A program made the translations under genes and the position numbers. DNA of 20,493 bases from an uncultured Alphaproteobacteria bacterium (GTDB lineage: Bacteria > Pseudomonadota > Alphaproteobacteria > UBA7985 > CAJQQZ01), in contig CAJQQJ010000392.1 of NCBI GenBank assembly GCA_905480445.1, forward strand, positions 1 to 20,493, read 5' to 3'. Under the pieces are notes generated by a model that saw only the letters and a program-made list of their open reading frames with translations, had not been told where the DNA came from and made no database searches. Of the stretch, positions 15,591 through 20,493 are shown piece after piece (position 1 is the stretch's first letter; each line of letters opens with the position of its first letter).

Positions 15591-15648
15591 CGGCCAAAAG
15601 AAAACGCCGCTGAAACATCAGCGGCGCTCTCAAACGATCGTTTGGCCG
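15591..15648. repeat. Outer inverted repeat around the terminator, plus a 14-base palindrome
   Basis: CGGCCAAA (15591-15598) and TTTGGCCG (15641-15648) are perfect inverted copies flanking the terminator hairpin. CAAACGATCGTTTG (15631-15644) is a perfect 14-base palindrome overlapping the right arm. Three dyads are therefore nested within 58 bases. Confidence 0.75.
15596..15626 (-). terminator. Rho-independent terminator of the small lipoprotein gene
   Basis: CGCCGCTGA (15605-15613), loop of four bases, TCAGCGGCG (15618-15626) form a perfect 9-pair stem. Read on the minus strand it is followed by TTTTCTTTT, the expected T-tract, about 38 bases after the lipoprotein stop. Confidence 0.85.
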
Positions 15649-15663
15649 TGAGGCCGGATAGTC

Positions 15664-16035
15664 TTATAGGCAGTTGGCTCTGTAAAGAGACAAGCCTGAT
15701 TTAGATGTAGGAACGATGCTACAATCGAAAGCCGGTTGTGCATAGACTGGTGCTGGAAGCGGAGCCTGTACAATCGGTGTAGGATACTGTGTAGGATAAG
15801 GAGCCGGATATTGGATCTGTTGCTGAACAGGGATCGTTTCAACTGGAAGAGGCTCAAAGATTGGCTCTTCAATTGTTTGGACGATCGGAGTTTGTCCAAT
15901 CACCGGAGTGGAAGCTGTAGGAACAGGAGCGAAGATATCGCCAGTTTCCAAAGTCTCGGAAGTACGAGAGCAAGCCGCGACGGAGCTGATCAATGCTACG
16001 CCAACAACTGGCAAAAGAAATTTCTTAAAAGTCAT
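15664..16035 (-). CDS. Small Pro/Gln/Tyr-rich lipoprotein of unknown function
   Basis: A 123-residue lipoprotein. Residues 1-21 are a signal peptide with lipobox VAAC, so C22 would be lipidated; the next residue is Ser, which favours outer-membrane sorting if the usual rule applies. The mature part is low-complexity, rich in Pro, Gln, Tyr, Val and Ile, with repeated PYPTQYPTP-like units near residues 78-90. It ends in a short segment with two cysteines (C104 in FDCSIV and C122 in RANCL) that could pair. No catalytic domain is seen. ATG 16035 has GAGG about 11 bases upstream, and a strong terminator lies downstream, so it is probably a one-gene transcript. The start-to-terminator structure supports a real, expressed gene. 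Confidence 0.83.
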   Translation of the reverse strand: MTFKKFLLPVVGVALISSVAACSRTSETLETGDIFAPVPTASTPVIGQTPIVQTIEEPIFEPLPVETIPVQQQIQYPAPYPTQYPTPIVQAPLPAPVYAQPAFDCSIVPTSKSGLSLYRANCL

Positions 16036-16315
16036 GACAAATTTAACCTCAAATGTGTTTTCCCGAAAAATGGCCGGGACTACCTAAAAAGAGCTTAAGT
16101 AAAATATAAAGCTTTCCTTTTCTACACCGCTTGACTCTAGAAGTACAGTAAAATTACAAATCAATATGTTGTGGGTTTTTCTTGATAGAATGGATTCCCA
16201 TAAGAAGGCTTTGTGGGTTTGACTGTTTAGCCGTTTGTAAGTGACTCCTAAAATGCAAAGTTTTGTGCAAAACAATCCTCCTCTTTATAGGTGGTCGCAT
16301 GGCAGCGCCGCAGTT
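16036..16315. promoter_or_regulatory. AT-rich spacer before the small lipoprotein, with TTGTGGGTTT direct repeats
   Basis: TTGTGGGTTT occurs at 16169-16178 and 16211-16220, 42 bases apart, which is about four helical turns. On the minus strand a TATATT at about 16098-16103 could be the lipoprotein -10 box, but no matching -35 stands out. A 63-codon frame on minus (16084-16275) has no protein-like features and I do not call it. The region also ends the 390-residue protein's transcript, without an evident hairpin. Confidence 0.45.
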
Positions 16316-17488
16316 TCAGTTGTTTGGATCGTTGGCTAATCTGTGAAAAGCCTTCTCCAAAACCGCAATGGATTGCGCTGTTGCGGTATAGTTCGAAAGG
16401 ATGTGCCGTACTTCCTTAACGACTTCAGGATCACCAGTTCTCCAAAGACCAAACAATAATTGGTTAACATAGGGTTTTATTGAGGGCAGTGTGTTGTAGT
16501 CGGCACCCGGTGGTCCTGTGCGGCCAGGCAATCGCCTGCGTTTGCCAAGGAACCCTTGAAAACTATAGAAAGCGTCATCTTGTTTGAGGAATTCCAGTCC
16601 GTAGTTGAGGGGATTGTCTTCAGGGTTGGTAACATCAAATGCTGACAGGGTGGGTCGTGCGTCGTCCCCGAGCATGAAGTTCAAATTGTTCTTATTGAGA
16701 AAATTTACGACAGGCCACCAACGTTGGGCATTGTTTCCATTGGTGAGGAAAGGGTAGAGTTCATTAGAACCTAATGCAGCAACAAGCCTTAAGGGTCTGT
16801 CTTCAGTCGGCGCGTGAATGTCAGTTCCAAAGAAATAGGTGCTGAGGTGATTGTGTTGTTGCAGAAGTAGCGCCGTTGGAACTCCTGCTTCAGTGATTGC
16901 AATTGTTGCGGCTGTGTAGTGATCTAGCTGATGCCAGTCGTTGTTCCATCCGAAAAGCGTTGCGATGACGCCGAACCCATAGGGCAAGTCTTTCGCTAGC
17001 CCGGAAGTTGGGAACACGAAGTTGTAGGTCAGAAAGGTGAATTGCGTTCCATTGTTGAACGTCCCCTTATCGAGCCTAGCGAATGCGATAGTTAGGTTTT
17101 CTTGAGCATCTTTTGGGGCACTATAGACAAACTCAACGTCGCTACGGTTCTTGTAGAGATTTAGAAGATCAACGGAGACGTTGGTTTCTAGAACGTTGCC
17201 TTTAACGTCTAAGAGACGGCCATTTGCGATATAGTCGTCATAAAAAGAAATTGGGCGACTGCCGCCTTTTGAGCGGAAGAACAGAGGTCTGAATTTTTCC
17301 AATAATTCGCGGTCATTAGCTGAAGCCGCCGAGTTGCTTCTAGGGTGTTGCGCGAAGTAGTCTTCGAATTTTGGGTAAGCTGCAAAAGTAGATTGTTGTT
17401 TGGGCAGGAAAACTAAAACAGCGATTACAGTGGCAGCCAACAGCAAAGCTATTGCTGTAATCAAGAGGTACACTTTCCTCACCGTCAT
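16316..17488 (-). CDS. Membrane-anchored protein of unknown function, DWHxxDHY/QHNH motifs
   Basis: I do not recognise this 390-residue protein. Residues 7-28 form one membrane helix after a short basic start, so the bulk (30-390) should be periplasmic. Notable stretches are FRPLFFRSKGG (66-76), NNDWHQLDHY (182-191), LLQQHNH (208-214) and WWPVVNFLNKNN (257-268). The His/Asp spacing loosely recalls the GDWEH region of VPS62- and NPP1-like proteins and could be a metal or catalytic site, but this is only a resemblance. C-terminal residues 315-330 are basic and Gly/Pro-rich. Its ATG directly abuts the amidase TAG (TAGATG), so it is the third gene of the hisI operon and probably translationally coupled. 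It contains no cysteine. Confidence 0.8.
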   Translation of the reverse strand: MTVRKVYLLITAIALLLAATVIAVLVFLPKQQSTFAAYPKFEDYFAQHPRSNSAASANDRELLEKFRPLFFRSKGGSRPISFYDDYIANGRLLDVKGNVLETNVSVDLLNLYKNRSDVEFVYSAPKDAQENLTIAFARLDKGTFNNGTQFTFLTYNFVFPTSGLAKDLPYGFGVIATLFGWNNDWHQLDHYTAATIAITEAGVPTALLLQQHNHLSTYFFGTDIHAPTEDRPLRLVAALGSNELYPFLTNGNNAQRWWPVVNFLNKNNLNFMLGDDARPTLSAFDVTNPEDNPLNYGLEFLKQDDAFYSFQGFLGKRRRLPGRTGPPGADYNTLPSIKPYVNQLLFGLWRTGDPEVVKEVRHILSNYTATAQSIAVLEKAFHRLANDPNN

Positions 17489-18697
17489 CTATGCGACGTC
17501 GTAGTGATCAAGCTTGCGCGCGAGAGCCAACAACCCTTTGTCTTTTCCGCGGCCAGCGATCAATGAAAGCCCAACAGGGCCTTCAGTCAAGCGAGCGGCT
17601 GGAATTGTAATCTGCGGTGTTCGAGAAAAGCCGGAGATTGTGGTCAAATTCATAGCTCGCTCCCGAAAAGCATCCATCGCGGTTAATCTCTCGGCGGGTA
17701 GCGGTGCAACGCCTGCCGATGTTGGGATCATAATGATAGTGTTCTCATCCATCAGGTTGCCAACAGTTTCGATAACCTGTTTCTCGACATTCTTAGCCAT
17801 CGCGGTGAGTTCAGGTTTTTCTGACCGATCTCTGGCTATTTCAAACCGCTCTTTTATGCCCGGACCAAAGGATGGTTTTAATTTCTTTATCCAATCGCGA
17901 TGTGTTTCCCAGATCGTTACACATTGCAGCTGTCTAAAAGCAAAAAACCAGTCCGCCAGTTGATTGCCACTGAGATTTACTTCCCTGAGATTACAGCCGA
18001 GTTTTTCGGCGACATCATTGATAGCGGGCTTAAGTGCTTCGTGGTGCGCGGGCTCAATCTGATCGAAGGCATCAACTGGTAACAAAATTGTTTTGGGTGA
18101 TAGGGGGCCAGCGTCTTCTCCGGGCAACAAGATATCGCCGATGTCTGCGAACAGCTTGGCACTTCTAGTAAACCAACCTGCAACATCGAAACTGGGTGAC
18201 AAGGGCACAATACCGTCTGTTGGTACGCGCCCATGTGTTGGGCGTATGCCATAAAGGCCGCAGTAAGAAGCGGGGATTCTTACTGATCCGCCTGTATCAG
18301 TGCCTAGCGTGAAATCGACGAGCTTACCGGCAACCGCACTGGCAGAGCCGTTACTTGAGCCACCAGGAATGCGACCTGGCGCGGCGACGTTCACTGGTGT
18401 GCCATAGTGATGGTTTTGACCATTGATTGAGTAGGCCAATTCGTCAGTAAGAGTTTTTCCAACTAAGTGAGCGCCGGATCCCAGGAGTTTTCGAATGGAA
18501 GAGGCCGTTTCAGTTGGGGCATCATGGGTCTCCAACCAGTCAGGGTTTCCAGCACCAGTCTTAACGCCAGCAATGTCGTACAAGTCTTTCACGGCAAAGG
18601 TTAGGCCGTCAAGGCTGCCACTAGATGTTGGATTGATATCTACTGGGCGGTCTTGCACGAATGCGCCGAGCTGATCTCGGTCTAAAATTGAGCTCAT
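17489..18697 (-). CDS. Amidase-signature family hydrolase
   Basis: A 402-residue amidase-signature enzyme with the Ser-cisSer-Lys triad: K37 in FAVKDLYD, S114 in PGGSSNGSA and nucleophile S138 in GTDTGGSVRIP. The 24-residue spacing of the two serines equals that of fatty-acid amide hydrolase. It is shorter than GatA (about 480 residues), and with no gatB or gatC nearby it is better read as a free-standing amidase acting on small amides. No signal peptide is seen, so it is cytosolic. The substrate is unknown. ATG 18697 directly follows the hisI TAA, and its TAG directly precedes the next ATG, giving a three-gene chain with no spacers. Confidence 0.93.
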   Translation of the reverse strand: MSSILDRDQLGAFVQDRPVDINPTSSGSLDGLTFAVKDLYDIAGVKTGAGNPDWLETHDAPTETASSIRKLLGSGAHLVGKTLTDELAYSINGQNHHYGTPVNVAAPGRIPGGSSNGSASAVAGKLVDFTLGTDTGGSVRIPASYCGLYGIRPTHGRVPTDGIVPLSPSFDVAGWFTRSAKLFADIGDILLPGEDAGPLSPKTILLPVDAFDQIEPAHHEALKPAINDVAEKLGCNLREVNLSGNQLADWFFAFRQLQCVTIWETHRDWIKKLKPSFGPGIKERFEIARDRSEKPELTAMAKNVEKQVIETVGNLMDENTIIMIPTSAGVAPLPAERLTAMDAFRERAMNLTTISGFSRTPQITIPAARLTEGPVGLSLIAGRGKDKGLLALARKLDHYDVA

Positions 18698-19096
18698 TTA
18701 TTTGTCCTTCTTATTGTAGAGCTTGCTGGGGTCTATTTCGACCGGCAAAACGTCAGTGACAAAGCCGTTTTCGACTTGATTGTAAAAGCAACTTCTTCTT
18801 CCTGTGTGGCAAGCGACGCCTTTTTGTCTAACCCTTAATAATAGAGTGTCACCATCACAGTCATAGAAAAAGGTGACAAGGTCTTGTGTCTGTCCAGAGC
18901 TTTCTCCCTTACGCCACAAAGCTTGACGAGAGCGAGACCAGTAACAAACGCGACCACTAGATAGGGTCTCTTCTATCGAATCTCGGTTCATCCAAGCCAT
19001 CATCAACACTTCGCCACTGTCAGCGTCCTGGGCTATGGCCGGGATTATACCTTCTGGCGTGTATTTGAGGTCACTAGGATTGAAGGTGCTTTTCAT
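18698..19096 (-). CDS. hisI: Phosphoribosyl-AMP cyclohydrolase
   Basis: HisI opens the adenine ring of phosphoribosyl-AMP in the third step of histidine synthesis. From ATG 19096 it is 132 residues, the usual size of the one-domain enzyme (no HisE part). WSRSRQALWRKGESSGQTQ (53-71) is the substrate-binding signature. D79, D81 and D83 in YDCDGD, with C80, C96 and C103 (ACHTGRRSCF), fit the metal sites of the family; the cysteine spacing of 16 and 7 matches the known zinc set. The frame extends upstream to a GTG at 19216, but those 40 residues are not HisI-like, so I choose 19096 despite its weak ribosome-binding site. No other his gene is nearby. Confidence 0.95.
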   Translation of the reverse strand: MKSTFNPSDLKYTPEGIIPAIAQDADSGEVLMMAWMNRDSIEETLSSGRVCYWSRSRQALWRKGESSGQTQDLVTFFYDCDGDTLLLRVRQKGVACHTGRRSCFYNQVENGFVTDVLPVEIDPSKLYNKKDK

Positions 19097-19443
19097 TGAT
19101 TGGGAGACACTTGTTGGTTGTTTGAGGGGTGGTGCTGCGCGAATCCTGCCACGAATCGTAGTTAAACATAACTGACTGTCAGCAAAAAAGAACTTTTGAT
19201 GGCGAAAGTTTTCCACAATGCCTTACCCAAGCCCCCATAAAATTTTGAAACGAATCGAGACATTTTGGTTGACGACAAGATCAGGCCCAAAAACGACTTA
19301 TGGTTTCGATTTGTTTTCTTGATTATGGACTCGACTTTATGCGAGAGTCCTCCAACGGACATCGAAGCGCAACCGAAACTGGCCTCTTTCTAGTGGTCTA
19401 TGTTGAGAAGTTCTCATTTGGACGCGATAGCGATGTTCGGAGT

Positions 19444-19449
19444 TATAAT
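19444..19449 (+). promoter_or_regulatory. Perfect -10 box for the amino-acid binding protein gene
   Basis: TATAAT at 19444-19449 is a full consensus match. The best -35 candidate, TTGGAC at 19418-19423, is 20 bases away, which is long; an activator may be needed. Transcription would begin near 19456. Confidence 0.5.
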
Positions 19450-19470
19450 TGCCCAAATTGGGCATTTTTT
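19450..19470 (+). promoter_or_regulatory. TGCCCAA-a-TTGGGCA dyad followed by six T, at the predicted transcription start
   Basis: Perfect 7-base arms (19450-19456 and 19458-19464) around one base. It abuts the TATAAT box and covers the predicted +1, so an operator is the simplest reading. The T-run also allows a short terminator for any transcript arriving from upstream. Confidence 0.5.
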
Positions 19471-19493
19471 AAATATCAGGGAAGGTATTTGTA

Positions 19494-20493
19494 ATGAAAA
19501 GCATTAAGCTTTTTGCTGCTGCTGCAGCCGCTACTTTGGTAGCATCTACTGCTTCTGCTGGTACACTAGATGACGTTCGCGCTCGTGGCGAATTGAAATG
19601 TGGTGTTTCAACAGGTCTTATCGGTTTCGCATTCCAAGACGACACAGGTCGCTGGGGTGGTTTCGACGCTGAGATGTGTCGCGCTGTTGCAGTTGCGATC
19701 TTTGGCGATCAGGACAAAGTTAGCTTTACACCAACGACTTCTAAAGAGCGTTTCACTGTTCTTCAGTCTGGTGAAATCGACATGTTGGCACGTAACACAA
19801 CATGGACATTCTCACGTGACGTAAACCTAGGTCTCGAGTTCGTAGGCGTTAACTACTACGATGGTCAGGGCTTCATGGTTCCTAAGTCTCTCGGCGTTAC
19901 TTCTGCTGAAAACCTAGATGGCGCGACTGTTTGCGTTCAAACTGGTACAACAACAGAATTGAACCTTGCTGATTACTTCGCTTCTAAGAGCATGTCTTAC
20001 GAGCCAGTGATTTTTGAAACAAACGACGAAATTCGTAAAGCTTACGAAGCTGGTCGTTGTGACATCTACACAACTGATGCATCTGGTCTAGCTGCTCAGC
20101 GTGCTGCGTTTGCTGATCCATCAGCTCACGTTGTTCTTCCTGAAATCATTTCCAAAGAGCCTCTTGGTCCACTTGTTCGCCACGGCGACAGCCAGTGGGG
20201 CGATGTGGTTCGTTGGACATTGAATGCAATGATCTCAGCTGAAGAGCTTGGCGTTAACTCAGGCAACGTTGCTGAAATGGGCTCTAGCAAGAACAAAGAG
20301 ATCCTACGTCTACTCGGCGTTGAAGGCGATCTCGGCGAGCAGCTTGGCCTAAGCAACGACGCTTTTGCGAACGTTATCTCAACAATTGGCAACTACTCTG
20401 AGTCTTTCAACCGTACAATCGGTCCAGACACAGCAGTAGGCATGGAGCGTAACCTTAACGCTCTATGGACAAATGGTGGTATCCTTTACTCAC
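19494..20493 (+). CDS. General L-amino-acid ABC transporter periplasmic binding protein (AapJ/BztA type), cut at the right edge
   Basis: A solute-binding protein of the polar amino-acid uptake family, closest in style to AapJ of rhizobia and BztA of Rhodobacter. Residues 1-22 are a signal peptide cleaved after SASA. The mature start TLDDVRARGELKCGVSTGLIGFA is characteristic, followed by WGGFDAEMCRAVA, RNTTWTFSRD and CVQTGTTTELNLADYF. 333 codons are visible and the family is about 340 residues, so only the last few are missing. It delivers amino acids to a membrane permease whose genes should lie just beyond the window. AGGGAAGG (19478-19485) is a strong ribosome-binding site 8 bases before ATG. 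Codons are strongly biased to GCT, CGT, TCT and GTT, unlike neighbouring genes, as expected for very high expression. Confidence 0.95.
   Translation, partial: MKSIKLFAAAAAATLVASTASAGTLDDVRARGELKCGVSTGLIGFAFQDDTGRWGGFDAEMCRAVAVAIFGDQDKVSFTPTTSKERFTVLQSGEIDMLARNTTWTFSRDVNLGLEFVGVNYYDGQGFMVPKSLGVTSAENLDGATVCVQTGTTTELNLADYFASKSMSYEPVIFETNDEIRKAYEAGRCDIYTTDASGLAAQRAAFADPSAHVVLPEIISKEPLGPLVRHGDSQWGDVVRWTLNAMISAEELGVNSGNVAEMGSSKNKEILRLLGVEGDLGEQLGLSNDAFANVISTIGNYSESFNRTIGPDTAVGMERNLNALWTNGGILYS

Larger units (their letters stand above)
15310..15663. other. Gene-free spacer with three strong hairpins
   Basis: This 354-base stretch lies between the converging transpeptidase and lipoprotein genes. It holds a two-tier hairpin directly after the transpeptidase stop, a GC-rich terminator hairpin at 15380-15408, and a second terminator with a flanking outer repeat at 15591-15648. 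From about 15410 to 15590 I see nothing: only frames of a few codons and no tRNA-like fold. Confidence 0.7.
19097..19493. promoter_or_regulatory. Divergent control region between hisI and the aapJ-like gene
   Basis: This 397-base region carries five GANTC sites: 19141-19145, 19153-19157, 19252-19256, 19328-19332 and 19345-19349. The third lies in AAACGAATCG, matching the repeat before the OmpA-like gene. The right end has the aapJ promoter and dyad. I see no convincing gene; short frames on both strands here lack protein-like features. Confidence 0.6.

Noticed and set aside
16084..16275. A 63-codon minus-strand frame between the lipoprotein and the unknown protein
   Set aside because: It has no ribosome-binding site, no recognisable domain and a composition set by the AT-rich promoter region.
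17489..18697. Calling the amidase GatA
   Set aside because: It is about 80 residues short, gatB and gatC are not adjacent, and the triad alone is shared by all amidase-signature enzymes.
19097..19216. A 40-residue N-terminal extension of HisI from a GTG at 19216
   Set aside because: The added residues do not look like HisI, whose recognised sequence starts at the ATG at 19096, and would make it longer than the one-domain family.

Overview
The window looks like a chromosomal segment of a free-living, probably marine alphaproteobacterium. The evidence is a general amino-acid ABC binding protein of the AapJ/BztA type, a short helix-hairpin-helix tail of a kind common in alphaproteobacterial proteins, clusters of GANTC (the CcrM methylation site) in front of envelope genes, and a base composition near half GC. 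The order or genus cannot be fixed by eye. I see no tRNA, rRNA, CRISPR array, insertion sequence or phage gene. The genes are closely packed in short operons on both strands.

Layout. (1) 1-1793, minus: an EamA-type exporter followed by a class IV PLP aminotransferase cut by the left edge. (2) 1923-4072, plus: acyl-CoA dehydrogenase and a quinone-oxidoreductase-like dehydrogenase, joined by an ATGA overlap; a good -10 box and a perfect dyad lie in front. (3) 4069-7015, minus: an operon of FMN reductase, one-domain IMPACT/YigZ protein, UDP-glucose 4-epimerase (galE) and family 2 glycosyltransferase. (4) 7135-8334, plus: an MFS transporter. (5) 8336-10798, minus: a periplasmic TlpA-like thioredoxin and a copper amine oxidase. 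(6) 11084-15309, plus: an envelope cluster with an OmpA-type coiled-coil protein, a four-helix membrane protein with a helix-hairpin-helix tail, and a YcbB-type L,D-transpeptidase lipoprotein. (7) 15310-16315: strong hairpins and a small Pro/Gln/Tyr-rich lipoprotein on minus. (8) 16316-19096, minus: hisI, an amidase and an unrecognised membrane-anchored protein, with no bases between the genes. (9) 19494 to the right edge, plus: an aapJ/bztA-like binding protein, nearly complete.

How the parts fit. The envelope cluster is the most coherent unit: a peptidoglycan-binding coiled-coil protein, a membrane partner in the same operon and a cross-linking enzyme. The OmpA-like and transpeptidase genes share an upstream TGGATTCGTTRGGG element, and GATTCGT/ACGAATC also occurs in front of hisI. 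Because this element contains GANTC, cell-cycle control through CcrM methylation and GcrA is a reasonable hypothesis. The amine oxidase and TlpA-like protein may form a small copper-linked amine catabolism unit. Points that depart from family norms are a Glu-to-Thr change in the aminotransferase cofactor site, an Ile after the topaquinone tyrosine, loss of the peptidoglycan-binding domain in the transpeptidase, and the unrecognised 390-residue protein downstream of hisI.
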